This document shows, one piece after another, positions 19,701-28,720 of a stretch of 64,000 bases of DNA. How positions within the stretch are numbered: position 1 is the stretch's first letter; the number at the start of each line of letters is the position of its first letter. The stretch covers positions 1,458,501-1,522,500 of the forward strand of contig NZ_CP021434.1 in the NCBI RefSeq assembly GCF_002162355.1, given 5' to 3'. Origin of the DNA: Tumebacillus avium (GTDB taxonomy: Bacteria > Bacillota > Bacilli > Tumebacillales > Tumebacillaceae). The notes beneath the pieces were generated by a model, which was not told the origin of the DNA, did not search any database, and saw only the letters and a program-made list of their open reading frames with translations. The translations under genes were made by a program, and so were the position numbers.

Positions 19701-22700
19701 GCCGGTCGTGCCGGACGTATAGATGATGTAGGCCAGATCGCGGGCCGACTGCTCCAGCTCCGGGTTGGCAGAGGATTGGGCCAGCAGGCGCTCATCATCC
19801 GCTTCCAGCACCGTCTGCGCCGCCGGGGCGATGCCATCGAGCGCACGCTCGGTCACCAGCACGCGGCTGCCGCTGTCCTCCAGCATGTAGCGCACACGGT
19901 CCTCCGGATACTCCGGGTCGAGCGGCAGATACGCGCCGCCCGCTTTCAAAATGCCAAGGAACGCCACAAAGATCAGCGGCGAGCGCTCCAGCATGACGCT
20001 GACGAGATCACCGCGCTGCACCCCTTGTTCCCGCAAGGCATGGGCGAGCCGGTTGGCGCGCACATTCAGCTCAGCATAAGTCAGCGATTCCTCCCCGCAG
20101 ACCACCGCGATGCGGTCGGGCGTCCGTACGGCCTGCTCTTCCACCAGCCGGTGAATCGTGCTCGTGCGCGGATATCCGGCATGTTGCCCGGTGCCAAGCG
20201 TCAGCAGTTCCTGCTCTTCCGCCGCAGACAGCAGTTGCACGTCTGCCAGCGTCCCATCCGGACGCTCGGCCATCTCCGCTAACACGGCCAGATAATGCCG
20301 GGCCATGCGGAAGATCGTCTCCGGCAAAAACAGCTCAGTCGCATATTCGAAACTGCACTGGATCTCCTCGCCCAGAGCGGTCGCTTCCAAGAGCAGGTCG
20401 AACTTGGCCGTCTTGTGCTCAAAGGGGCGCGGGCGCATCTGCAAGCCATCTGCCGTCAACTGCTCAAGATCCACATTTTGCAAAACGAACATCGCGTCAA
20501 ACAGCGGATTGCGGCTGCGGTCGCCTTGATGCCCCAACCGCTCGAGAAGCCGTTCAAACGGATAGGACGCATGCGCATAGGCAGCCAACGCGGTGCTCTT
20601 CACCTGTTCCAGATACTCGCGAATGGTCAGCGTGCCCACGGGCTGCCCGCGCAGCACCAGCGTGTTGACGAACATGCCGATCACATGCTCCGTATCGGCA
20701 TGCTCCCGCCCTTCCATCGGCTGGCCGACCAGCAGGTCTTCCGCACCCGTATAGCGGCTGAGCAGAATCTGATACGCCGCCAAGAGCACCATGTTCAGCG
20801 TCGTGCCGGTCTCAGCCATCAGCCCTTTCAGGCGCGAGGTCAGCTCCGCGTCGATCGCCAGCGCATGCTCAGCGCCCGCGAAGCTTTTCACAGCCGGGCG
20901 CGGCTTGTCGAGCGGCAGTTCCAGCGCCGGCAGTTCGCCAGCCATTGCATCGAGCCAATATTGTTCCTGACGCTGGAATTCCTCCCCTTGGAAAAATTCG
21001 TTTTGCCAAGCGGCATACTCTTTGTATTGGACAGGCAGCAGCTCCCCTGCCCCGCCTTCGTACGCGATCAGCAGGTCACGGATCAGCAGATTGATCGAAT
21101 GCCCGTCCGAGATGATATGGTGCATGTCGAACAACAGCACATGCTGCTCAGCGCTCTCCCGCACCAGCGCCGCCCGCAAGAGCGGTGCCTGGCCCAGATC
21201 AAACGGCCGGACAAAAGCTGCGATGTGCCCATCGACCGTTGTTTCGCCCGCCTCAGCCAAAGCAAGCGTAAACTCGACCGCAGGCAGGATGCGCTGCACC
21301 GGCTCGCCGTCCACATAAGCAAACGACGTGCGCAGCGCCTCGTGCTTCGCGATCACCTGCTGAAACGCCGCTTCCAGCCGCTTGGCATCGACCAAGCCCG
21401 TGATCGTCAAAGCGCTTGGCATGTTGTACGAGGTGGACGCCCCCTCATGTTCGTGGATCAAAAGCAAACGCTTCTGCGCCGAAGAGACTTCGTACGCGTC
21501 CTGCTCCGCAATCGCGCCAATCGCAGAAAACGCTTTTTTGTCTGCGCCTTCCACTTGCAGGGCCAACTGTTCGACCGTCTGCGAGCGGAAGATCTCATCG
21601 AGCGGAATCAAGACTTCGAACCTCTTGTGCATCCGCGACACCAGCGTGGTGCCTTTCAGCGAATCGCCGCCCAAGTCGAAAAAGTTGTCCTGCACGCCGA
21701 CGCGCTCCACGCCAAGCACGCTTTGCCAGAGGCCGGCCAGCACTTGCTCCGTTTCGGTGCGCGGCGCGACATAGGGGGTGCCGCGGTCATTTTGATCAGG
21801 CTCTGGCAGGGCTTGACGGTCGATCTTGCCGTTTGAGGTCAGGGGCAGCTGCTCCAGTTTGACAAAATAGGACGGCACCATGTACGCCGGCAAAGCTGCC
21901 CGCAACTCTTCGCGAAGGGCCGCTGTCGAGAGCTCTTCTTTGAGCACCACGTACGCGCAGAGGTACTTAGCACCGGATGGGTCGGTGCGGTCGAGCACCA
22001 CCGCTTCCTTGATCGCCTCGTGCTTGTTCAGCCAGCTGTCGATCTCGCCAAGCTCGACGCGAAAGCCGCGGATCTTGACCTGATGGTCTTTGCGCCCGAT
22101 AAATTCCAGGTTCCCGTCGGGCAGCATCCGGCCGAGGTCGCCCGTCTTGTACATCCGCTCGTCTTCGCCTTCCAGAAACGGATTCTGGAAAAAAGCGGCT
22201 CCGGTGCGCACCGCATCGTTCATGTAGCCGCGCGCCACCCCGACCCCGCCGATGTACAGCTCGCCGACCACGCCTTGCGGAACCGGATTCTGCTGATCAT
22301 CCAGCACGTAAAAATAGTTGTTGGCGATCGGGCGGCCATACGGAATGCTCTTTTGTTCCGGGCTGACCTCTTCGATGGGATAGTAGTTCGACCAGACGGT
22401 GCCTTCGGTCGCCCCGCCAAGCGCTATCACGTTAGCCTCGGGAAAATACTGTTGGATGCGTCCCGGCAATTGCACAGGAATCCAGTCGCCGCTCATAAAG
22501 ACGAGGCGCAGCTGCTCCTGCCGATAGTCCGGGTCGATCTCGTCCAGCGTGTTGATCAGATGGTTCATCGTCGTCGGCACAGAGTCCCAGAACGTGACTC
22601 CTTCCTGCTTCATCAGGCGGAGCAACGCTTCAGAGTGGTGCACCTGCTCTTTTTGCGCCATCACGACGCGTCCGCCTGCCGCGAGGATGCCAAAGATGTC

Positions 22701-24089
22701 ATAGACCGACAAGTCGAAGCACATCGAAGTGATGAACAGCATCACATCGTGTTCGTCCACCGCAAATTCGCGGTTGACCCATTCGATCAGGTTGACCGCC
22801 GAATGGTGCTCGATCATCACGCCTTTGGGCAGCCCGGTCGAGCCGGACGTGTAGATCGTGTAGGCCAGCTCCCCCGAATTTTTTGCCAGCCCGAGGTCAT
22901 CCGCTTCATAGCGTTCCAGCGCCGCTGCTTCCAGCTTGATCGTGCGGGCGAATTCCCGCTCTGCGGTCAGGTCGGTCAGCACGGCAGCGACATCTGCGCT
23001 GGCGGCGATCTGCTCTTGGCGGCTCGCCGGATAGTCCGGGTCGATCGGCACGTACGCCGCGCCCGTCTTCATGATCGCGTACATCCCGGCGATCATGTTC
23101 ACGTTGCGCTCAGCCAGCAGCGCGACGTTGTCGTTGTTCCCGATGCCCTGCTCCACGAGCAGGCGTGCGATGCGATTGGCCTGCTCGTTCAAGCGGCGGT
23201 AGGTCACCTGCTGGTCGCCGATGGTGAGCGCGATGCGCTCGGGCGTTTTTGCCGCCTGCTCTTCGAACAGTTGATGAATCGTCTTCTCGCGCGCATACGG
23301 CGTCACGGTACTGTTGAAGTCGTAGAGCAGCCTCTGGCGCTCCGCAGCGGACAGCACATCGATCCGGCCGATCGTCCGCGTTGTATCCTCCAGCGCCTGC
23401 TGCAGGAAATTGGACAGATGCAAGGTGAACTTCTCAATCGCCCCCTGCGAATAGAGGTCTGCCCGCCAGTCCACAGTCAGGGCGACCGACTCCGCACGGC
23501 GTTCAAACGAGAATGCCAGTTGAGCATCGGCGTCCTGGGCGTACTGTGCGTTCTGCAGATTGTGGAGCAGCACCAGCACTCCGATCGAGCTTGTCGCCTC
23601 CGCGCTGCCCTGCACCCATTGAGTCAGATCTCCGAACGGGAAGTTTTGATGCTCGCCCGCTTCTCGCACCGTCTGGCGGACGCTGCCGAGAAATTCCCGG
23701 CAGGTCGCCGCCGGGTCGAGCGGCGTGCGCATCGGGAGCAGAGTGTTCACCGTCTGCCCCGTGCTCTCTTTTTGGAAAATCGGCGTGGCCACCAGCGCGT
23801 CGCCGTTGCCCGTATAGCGATAGAGCAGATCGTGGACGCCGGAGAGCAAGATCATAAACAGCGCCGTATCCGACCCGTTGCTGACCTGCAGGACGCGCTT
23901 GGCCGTCTCTTCCGGCAGGAAGGTCTGCCACGCCTCCCGCTGCCCTTGTTTTGTGCGGCCCGCCAAGTCGGACGGCAGAGCGCCCCATGTGCAGTCGCCC
24001 GCCAGTTTGGCGTCCCAATAGGCCCTTTCCCGTTCAAATCTGCCGCTCGCAAGCAGGATGTTCTGTGTCGATTTATCCAGCCTCATCAT
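13785..24089 (-). CDS. NRPS half-C-(A-PCP-C)x3 trimodular subunit
   Basis: 3434 aa, ATG after AAGGAGG, 15 bp after the preceding stop. Approximate layout: C-lobe-only condensation remnant 1-225; A 255-745; PCP; LCL C domain (HHIISDG); A 1290-1790; PCP (LGGDSIKVI); a divergent C domain (YPLSKIQQSMVFY, HHAVLDGWS); A 2360-2860; PCP; terminal complete C domain. Hand-read codes: first and third A domains both DLYDFSLVWK, with SFTMCFDLSVYD-like cores in the clade of Cys activators (DLYNLSLIWK) but Asp at position 278; the second is DVWSIAMVHK, unassigned. In the terminal C domain HHxxxDG reads EHSISDG: the first His is lost and the catalytic second His kept. The protein ends in a short acidic tail, EAVDFDF, and the next subunit begins with another half-C. 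Confidence 0.93.
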   Translation of the reverse strand: MMRLDKSTQNILLASGRFERERAYWDAKLAGDCTWGALPSDLAGRTKQGQREAWQTFLPEETAKRVLQVSNGSDTALFMILLSGVHDLLYRYTGNGDALVATPIFQKESTGQTVNTLLPMRTPLDPAATCREFLGSVRQTVREAGEHQNFPFGDLTQWVQGSAEATSSIGVLVLLHNLQNAQYAQDADAQLAFSFERRAESVALTVDWRADLYSQGAIEKFTLHLSNFLQQALEDTTRTIGRIDVLSAAERQRLLYDFNSTVTPYAREKTIHQLFEEQAAKTPERIALTIGDQQVTYRRLNEQANRIARLLVEQGIGNNDNVALLAERNVNMIAGMYAIMKTGAAYVPIDPDYPASRQEQIAASADVAAVLTDLTAEREFARTIKLEAAALERYEADDLGLAKNSGELAYTIYTSGSTGLPKGVMIEHHSAVNLIEWVNREFAVDEHDVMLFITSMCFDLSVYDIFGILAAGGRVVMAQKEQVHHSEALLRLMKQEGVTFWDSVPTTMNHLINTLDEIDPDYRQEQLRLVFMSGDWIPVQLPGRIQQYFPEANVIALGGATEGTVWSNYYPIEEVSPEQKSIPYGRPIANNYFYVLDDQQNPVPQGVVGELYIGGVGVARGYMNDAVRTGAAFFQNPFLEGEDERMYKTGDLGRMLPDGNLEFIGRKDHQVKIRGFRVELGEIDSWLNKHEAIKEAVVLDRTDPSGAKYLCAYVVLKEELSTAALREELRAALPAYMVPSYFVKLEQLPLTSNGKIDRQALPEPDQNDRGTPYVAPRTETEQVLAGLWQSVLGVERVGVQDNFFDLGGDSLKGTTLVSRMHKRFEVLIPLDEIFRSQTVEQLALQVEGADKKAFSAIGAIAEQDAYEVSSAQKRLLLIHEHEGASTSYNMPSALTITGLVDAKRLEAAFQQVIAKHEALRTSFAYVDGEPVQRILPAVEFTLALAEAGETTVDGHIAAFVRPFDLGQAPLLRAALVRESAEQHVLLFDMHHIISDGHSINLLIRDLLIAYEGGAGELLPVQYKEYAAWQNEFFQGEEFQRQEQYWLDAMAGELPALELPLDKPRPAVKSFAGAEHALAIDAELTSRLKGLMAETGTTLNMVLLAAYQILLSRYTGAEDLLVGQPMEGREHADTEHVIGMFVNTLVLRGQPVGTLTIREYLEQVKSTALAAYAHASYPFERLLERLGHQGDRSRNPLFDAMFVLQNVDLEQLTADGLQMRPRPFEHKTAKFDLLLEATALGEEIQCSFEYATELFLPETIFRMARHYLAVLAEMAERPDGTLADVQLLSAAEEQELLTLGTGQHAGYPRTSTIHRLVEEQAVRTPDRIAVVCGEESLTYAELNVRANRLAHALREQGVQRGDLVSVMLERSPLIFVAFLGILKAGGAYLPLDPEYPEDRVRYMLEDSGSRVLVTERALDGIAPAAQTVLEADDERLLAQSSANPELEQSARDLAYIIYTSGTTGNPKGVMIEHRNVVRLLRTDGLQYEFSEQDVFSVAHSFCFDVSVWEMYGALFFGGTAVIVPKAVTQDPQQFRQLLEREGVTVLSQTPTAFSSLAQEDVAHPERALQAVRYVIFAGEALKPALLHRFHEKYPKTRLINMYGITETTVHSTFKEITEHHILHNESNIGRPIPTLSMYLFDRYGKLAPFGVTGEIYVGGDGVARGYLNRPELTSQRFLQNPYREETMYRSGDLARWLPGGEMEYLGRIDHQVKIRGFRIELGEVESRLLAHPAIEEVIVLDREDEQGQKYLCAYFVADAQLTLSALRTFLAQDLPGYMVPSYFVQLDALPRTANGKTDRRSLPQPDLSVALGVEYEAPRNETEEQLAAIWADVLGRGQLGINDDFFLLGGDSIKVIHLISRMNKQLSAQIAINDIYRHPTIKGLIDAGVGEAGAAGDVLGAGLRIIGKLQADVYNDLTQARLLPADTEDFYPLSKIQQSMVFYSKLKPDEPVYHDHFMYRLHMPDFAPDVFREALQMLVKRHSILRTTFHLATFSEAVQIVHRDLTPQILIEDVSGLPQAEQEARVKAYLEQDLADKFVFDGELLWRIGLFRLNEEEHSLILTVHHAVLDGWSVASLNREWIEIYQQLRAGVQVSPMPLGTSYKDYVAVQLGREADESTRRYWQETMAGYTRNKLPFNYSGKKINSVTVNTVYEGNVDADLYEKIDEVAQQHGLTFKEICLSAYLLLLNITTTEQDVVVGVVTHDRPPLEDGEKILGCFLNTVPVRMQVQPELTKLQVMQKVKDALFRIKPHELFLSDIALLIGDVQGGADNPIFDAIFNFTDFHVLDDEATQRAISAADGLDIETNEMTNTLFDLEVSKTMNRLGVRIKYSPNYFAREEIITAFELYLRLLRMFTEQLEQRVQDDQLLTAAEHQHIVYDFNDKVTPYPREQTLHGLFEAQAARTPHNTAIVVDEQTMTYGEVEAAANRLARVLQASGVEQNDHVGLVVSRSFAMIIGMLAILKAGAAYVPIDPEYPLARQEQIITSAGVKVALTDQAETLPVQTVLHFGELDLTRSSAEPLGEPKDASELAYIIYTSGSTGQPKGVMIEHHSAVNLIQWVNREFGVGEQDSLLFITSMCFDLSVYDIFGILASGGRIVLARKEQVQDTDRLTRLLKEHGITFWDSVPTTMNHLLNMIDDEGADWQQEALRLVFLSGDWIPVQLASRIKKYFPNARVISLGGATEATVWSNYYPILETGEHQTSIPYGVPIDNNFFYILDEQRRPVPNGVAGELYIGGVGVARGYMNDPERTNGSFVDNPFRPGERMYKTGDLGRLLPDGNMEFLGRIDHQVKIRGFRVELGEIESRLHKQPEVKEAVVLDRTDADGSKYLCAYVACDEELAMTVLREALAEELPAYMVPGAWVRLERLPLTPNGKIDRKALPEPERDALQEQAFVEPRTELEQMLADVYRQVLRVERIGLYDNFFERGGDSLKVTSLASRLRKALDVEIPLIQLFRTPTVAELAAHLETINRSEYQAISHVEDRDLYEASAAQKRSYILANLPDVGVSYNMPGVIWVEGPVDKARLELAFQGLIQRHEVLRTSFEAQDGVLMQRIHAHVDFKLDYREASEQDAESIVRSFIRPFDLHQAPLLRAMLVKTGPERYLFLYDTEHSISDGVSTGILIKEMTLLYMGETLPPLRIQYRDYAEWQNALFKTELFKRQEAFWLSQFQGGLRPLQLPTDQPRPAVQQFAGEKFEFTVGHDLLDELKSLANETGATLFMVMLAAFYILLAKYTGQEDIVVGTPIAGRHHGDLEHLLGMFVNTLALRNRPAMDKTYLQFLQEVQQSALGAYEHQDYPFDELIDKLDAARDVSRNPLFDTMFVLQNFEHAAIEAEDIKVTPYEFGTQTSKLDINLISRETEDGIFFLLEYASHLFTRQTMETFAAHFVTLLWNIVGNPQRQIAELDVQSGQELEAAATAEQAETIELEAVDFDF

Positions 24090-24104
24090 CTGCGCCTCCT
24101 TATC

Positions 24105-27100
24105 CTAGAAGAGAAAATCTGCATCGTCATCTAACCCGTTGGCAGCTGTCTGATAACCGGCTGCCAGCTCAATCCCGCCGATCGTCTGCGTCTGGTCTTG
24201 CACCATCGCCCGCAAGATCGTCTCCAGATCGGCTTGCAGACGCTCCGCCGTCTGCGGTCTGAACAGTGCGGTCGCATATTCGAACATCACGCGCAGACCT
24301 CCACCCTGCTCTTCCGCATAGAGGGTGATGTCAAATTTCGCCGTATCGTCTTCCAGCACATACGGCGTAACAAGCAGCCCCTCCATCGTCAGCGATCGGT
24401 TGCCGAGGTTGTCCCAGACGAACATGGCGTCAAACAGCGGATTGCGGCTGCGGTCAACCCGCACTTGGAGCGCCCCGGCCAGCTTTTCAAACGGATAGTC
24501 GCCGTGTTCAAGCGCCTGCAGGGACAGCTCCCGCACTTCCGCCAGATACTCCCCAATCGTCTTCGCCGCCTGCGGACGTCCGCGCAGGGGCAAGGTATTG
24601 ACGAACATGCCGATCAGCCCGTCCGCATCCGCATGGGCACGCCCGGCGATCGGGGTGCCGACCACGACATCTTCCTGCCCGGCATGTTTGGCGAGCAGAA
24701 TCTGATACGCGGTGAGCAGCACCATAAACAGCGTCGCGCCGCTGTCCTCGGCCAGCCGTTTCAGTCCCGTTGCCAGCGCCTCGTCATACAGCGCAGAGGA
24801 ACGTGCTCCTCCATAGCTCTTCACCGGCGGACGCGGGAAATCGGTCGGCAGCTGCAGGACAGGCACTTCGCCCGCAAATGCTTCCAGCCAGAAGCGCTCC
24901 TGCCGCTCCCGCTCAGAAGATGCTTCCATCTCCTGCTGCCAGAGCACATAGTCTTTGAATTGCAAGGGCAAGGGGGGCAAACTCTCCCCCGCATACAACG
25001 CAGCCAGCTCTTGCACGAGCAGGCGTCGCGACACGCCGTCGGCGATCGCGTGGTGCATGTCATACAAGAACAGGTGGCGCTGTTCAGCCAGCTTGATCAG
25101 CCCGGCGCGCATCAGCGGCGCCTGCGCCAGATCGAACGGGCGCAGGAACGCGCGGGCGGCCGCTTCGATCTGATCATCGTCCGCCGCGATTCCTTCGCTG
25201 TACAGCAGCGGCAGCGTGACATCCGGCGCGATCTGCTGCACCGGTTCGCCGTCGACCCAGGCAAACGAGGTGCGCAGCGTTTCATGGCGTTGCGTCAAGG
25301 CTTGCAGCGCCTCGGCAAATCGTGCGGTGTCGAGGTGTCCGTCGAGCAGGAAGCCGCCCGGCATGTTGTAGGTCACGCCTTCCGCGTCCAGCTGGCTGAT
25401 GATCAGCAAGCGCTTTTGAGCAGACGAAACCGGGTAGTGCGCCCCCTTCGGCGCAGGCTGGATCGGCCGGAAGCGGCCGTTTGCAGCTTGCAGTTGCTGA
25501 GCAAGCCCGCGAATCGTCGGCGTTTGGAACACGTGGCGCAATGACAGCTGTGCGTGCAGCTCTTTTTCGATCCGCGCGGTCAGCACCGTCGCTTTCAGCG
25601 AGTTGCCGCCGAGGGCAAAGAAATCTCCATCCAAGCCCGGATGCTCCACGCCGAGCACCTCTTGCCAGATCAGTGCCAGCTGTTGTTCCAGCGCCGTGCC
25701 GGGCGTTTGCTGCTCTAGTTTGCCCGCTCCGTCAGGCAACGGGAGCGTCGGCAGCGCCTTTTTGTCCAGCTTGCCATTGGGCGTTACTGGCAACCGTTCG
25801 AGCCGGGCATAATACGCCGGAAGCAGATAGGATGGCAAAAGTCGGGCCAGACGCGCCCGAAGCTCATCCGGCTGCAACTGCTCCTCCCCTGTCACGTACG
25901 CGCACAGATCGTAGCTGCCGTGCCGGTTCTTCTGCGCGATGACCGCCGCCTCGCGGATGCCCTCCTGCGCCAACAATGCTTGTTCGATCTCGGCCGGCTC
26001 CACGCGATAGCCGCGAATCTTCACCTGCTCATCGGTGCGGCCGAGGAATTGAATGCGCCCGTCCGGAAGTTGCCGGCCAACATCGCCCGTCTTGTACAGG
26101 CGGCCCGCTCCAAAGCGGTTCGGGATGAATTTCTCCGCTTCCAGCTCCGGGGAGTTGAGGTAGCCACGGGCAACACCCGCTCCGGCGATGTGAATCTCGC
26201 CGCGCACGCCGACCGGCACCGGATGGCCCAGCGCATCCAGCAGGTACACTTGCGCGTTGTGGATCGGCTTGCCGATCACCGTGAAGGAGGAGTGGTCGTC
26301 CCAGTCGATCAGCTGTGCGACCGCGCCGACCGTCGTCTCGGTCGGGCCGTAATGGTTCATCACCTGAGCGGACGGCACATGGCGATGGAACGCCTGCACA
26401 TCCTCCACGTTGAGGCGCTCGCCGCCAAGCACGACGAGGCGCAGGTCGGTTGGAGCCCCGCTCTTGGCCAAGCCCGGCGCGGACACCAGCATGCCAAACA
26501 GCGTTGGCGTCGCTTTGATGAACGTGATCTGCCGTTCCTGCAGATAGGCGAGCAGCAGGGCCGGATCGGCGTAGTGCTCCTGGGCGAGAATATGCAGTTC
26601 GGCGCCGGTCAAAAGCGCCGGATACAGCGCCGTATAACCAAGGTCAAAACTATACGAGGCGAGCAGCGCCGTCTTGTCTGCTGCGCTCACGCCGCCCGCC
26701 TGCACCAGCCAGTCCGCATAATTTAGCAGGCTGTGGTGTTCGATCACAACACCTTTCGGACGTCCCGTGGTGCCCGATGTGTAGATCGCGTAGACCGCAT
26801 CACCCGGAACGTTTTGCACAGGCAGGTTGAAGTCGTCCCCCTGATACAGCGTCTCGTCTTCGATCAAGAGCAGTTCCCCGGCAAACTCCAGATCGGCGAT
26901 CAGCTGCTTTTGCGTCAACAGCACAGAAGCTCCGCTGTCTGCCAAGGTGAACCTAATGCGCTCCACCGGCAGTTCCGGGTCGATCGGCACATACGCCGCG
27001 CCCGATTTCAACACGGCGAGGATCGCCGTCACGACGGCGGCGGAACGGTCGACCATGATCGCGACAAAAGAATTGGGAACTGCGCCGCGCTCCTTCAGGC

Positions 27101-28712
27101 GGCGGGCCAGCTGGTTCGCGCGTCTGTTCAGCTCCGCGTAGGTCAGCGTTTCCTCGGCGCTGACCACCGCGATAGCTTCCGGCGTTTTCTCCGCCTGCTC
27201 TTCAAAGCGCTGTGCAACGGTCCCTGCAGCTTGGCGCGGCAGGACAGCCGTATCATTAAACTTCAACAGCACTTGCTGCTCCTCTGCGGAAGACAGCATA
27301 CGCAGTTTGGCCAGCTCTGCCTGCGGAGCGGAGACCGCCGCTTGCAGCAGCAGCAGGAAATGCGCCGCCATGCGCTCGGCGGTCGCCCGGGCAAACAGGT
27401 CGCCCGCATACTCCAATTTCAGTCCGATGCCGCGCTCCTGCTCGACCGCATGCAAGCTCAGATCAAGCTTGGCGCGGCCCAAGTCCGCCTCGCGCGGTGT
27501 AAACGTGATCCCGCCGGTGGAGATCGCCGCCAGATCGAGCGGCTGCAACACCAGCATCGCATCGAACAGCGGATTGCGGCTCAAGTCGCGCGGCAGGGCC
27601 AGTTTGTCCACCAGCTCTTCAAACGGGTACGCCTGATGTTCAAACGCTTCGAGAGCGAGCTGTTTGATCTCGGCCAGATACGCGCGGAACGATTTATTCG
27701 GCTGCGGGTAGCTGCGCAAAGGCAGCGTGTTCAGGAACAGGCCGACCATCTTTTCCAGATCGGCATGCGGGCGGCCGGCGACCGGCGTGCCGACGACGAC
27801 GTCTTCCTGCCCGGCATACTTGGCCAGCCAGACGCTGTAAATCGCCAGCAGCACCATGAACAGCGTGGTGTCGGTCTCCGCCATCAAACGGCGCAGCTTC
27901 GCGGTCAGCTCCGCATCAACTCCAAACGCCACCTGTCCGCCGGAGAAACTTTTCACGGCCGGACGCGGCGCATCGGTTGGCAGGTCCAGCGTCGGGAGTT
28001 CGCCCGCAAACTTGTTCAGCCAATACGCTTCCTGTGCGCGGTGAGTTTCGCTCGCTGCCCGCTCCTGCTGCCAAACGGCGTAATCCTTGTAATGCAGGGT
28101 CAGTTCCGGCAATTCCGCCCCGCCGTACAGCGCGGCAAACTCCTCGACCAGCACGCCCATCGACACGCCGTCGGCGATGATGTGGTGCATGTCGAAGATC
28201 AAGACGTGCCGCTCCGGGCCAAGCGTAATCAGTCCGACGCGCAGCAGCGGGCCGCGCGCCAGATCGAACGGCCGAATGAACGAATGCAGGATCACGTCCA
28301 GTTCGTCCTCGTCTGCCGCCCTTTGCGCCACCGCAAATGCCGGGCGCTCCGCCACCTTCTGCATCACTTCGCCGTCTGCCATCACAAACGAGGTACGCAG
28401 CGCTTCATGACGCCAAACGAGCGCTTGTGCGGCCCGTTCGAACCGCGACGCATCGAGCGGCCCGGACAAGTCCATCACGCCGGTGATGTTGTAGCTCAAG
28501 TCATCCGCTTTCAGACGGTGGAGCACATACATCCGCTTTTGTGCGGAAGAGGCGGGATAGAGATCGCGCTTTGGCGCCGCCGGGATCGCTGCAGCGCCGC
28601 CGCTTTCCGTCCCGCCGATCACCGCTGCCAATTCGGCGATGGTCGGATGCTCAAAGATCGTGCGCAGCGGAATCTGCTTCTTGAACGTTTTGTTCAGCCG
28701 CCCGATCAGCAT
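24105..28712 (-). CDS. NRPS C-terminal part of the frameshifted subunit: (PCP)-C-A-PCP-C, predicted Asp
   Basis: The reading frame continues upstream into the carrier-protein motif GGHSLKAT at 28713-28737, and the first ATG (28712) lies inside that PCP with no ribosome binding site, so this is not an independent gene. It is the 3' part of one gene with 28721-33001, separated by a 1-nt deletion. Domains: end of PCP1; LCL C domain (SSAQKRMYVL, HHIIADG); A domain with hand-read code DLTKVGHVGK, matching aspartate; PCP2 (LGGNSLKAT); complete C domain (HHAIADG) ending in the acidic tail DDDADFLF. That last C domain should join Asp to the first residue of the next subunit. Without the frameshift the full protein would be about 2965 aa. 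Confidence 0.85.
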   Translation of the reverse strand: MLIGRLNKTFKKQIPLRTIFEHPTIAELAAVIGGTESGGAAAIPAAPKRDLYPASSAQKRMYVLHRLKADDLSYNITGVMDLSGPLDASRFERAAQALVWRHEALRTSFVMADGEVMQKVAERPAFAVAQRAADEDELDVILHSFIRPFDLARGPLLRVGLITLGPERHVLIFDMHHIIADGVSMGVLVEEFAALYGGAELPELTLHYKDYAVWQQERAASETHRAQEAYWLNKFAGELPTLDLPTDAPRPAVKSFSGGQVAFGVDAELTAKLRRLMAETDTTLFMVLLAIYSVWLAKYAGQEDVVVGTPVAGRPHADLEKMVGLFLNTLPLRSYPQPNKSFRAYLAEIKQLALEAFEHQAYPFEELVDKLALPRDLSRNPLFDAMLVLQPLDLAAISTGGITFTPREADLGRAKLDLSLHAVEQERGIGLKLEYAGDLFARATAERMAAHFLLLLQAAVSAPQAELAKLRMLSSAEEQQVLLKFNDTAVLPRQAAGTVAQRFEEQAEKTPEAIAVVSAEETLTYAELNRRANQLARRLKERGAVPNSFVAIMVDRSAAVVTAILAVLKSGAAYVPIDPELPVERIRFTLADSGASVLLTQKQLIADLEFAGELLLIEDETLYQGDDFNLPVQNVPGDAVYAIYTSGTTGRPKGVVIEHHSLLNYADWLVQAGGVSAADKTALLASYSFDLGYTALYPALLTGAELHILAQEHYADPALLLAYLQERQITFIKATPTLFGMLVSAPGLAKSGAPTDLRLVVLGGERLNVEDVQAFHRHVPSAQVMNHYGPTETTVGAVAQLIDWDDHSSFTVIGKPIHNAQVYLLDALGHPVPVGVRGEIHIAGAGVARGYLNSPELEAEKFIPNRFGAGRLYKTGDVGRQLPDGRIQFLGRTDEQVKIRGYRVEPAEIEQALLAQEGIREAAVIAQKNRHGSYDLCAYVTGEEQLQPDELRARLARLLPSYLLPAYYARLERLPVTPNGKLDKKALPTLPLPDGAGKLEQQTPGTALEQQLALIWQEVLGVEHPGLDGDFFALGGNSLKATVLTARIEKELHAQLSLRHVFQTPTIRGLAQQLQAANGRFRPIQPAPKGAHYPVSSAQKRLLIISQLDAEGVTYNMPGGFLLDGHLDTARFAEALQALTQRHETLRTSFAWVDGEPVQQIAPDVTLPLLYSEGIAADDDQIEAAARAFLRPFDLAQAPLMRAGLIKLAEQRHLFLYDMHHAIADGVSRRLLVQELAALYAGESLPPLPLQFKDYVLWQQEMEASSERERQERFWLEAFAGEVPVLQLPTDFPRPPVKSYGGARSSALYDEALATGLKRLAEDSGATLFMVLLTAYQILLAKHAGQEDVVVGTPIAGRAHADADGLIGMFVNTLPLRGRPQAAKTIGEYLAEVRELSLQALEHGDYPFEKLAGALQVRVDRSRNPLFDAMFVWDNLGNRSLTMEGLLVTPYVLEDDTAKFDITLYAEEQGGGLRVMFEYATALFRPQTAERLQADLETILRAMVQDQTQTIGGIELAAGYQTAANGLDDDADFLF

Positions 28713-28720
28713 CGTCGCTT

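Noticed and set aside
13769..24089. The half-C domains as products of frameshifts that removed an N-lobe.
   Set aside because: Both genes start with their own ribosome binding sites 15 bp after the preceding stop, and the upstream genes end in complete C domains, so no N-lobe is missing between them.
28700..28712. ATG at 28712 as the start of a separate NRPS gene.
   Set aside because: It lies within a carrier-protein motif, has no ribosome binding site, and the frame joins the upstream gene when one G is added.
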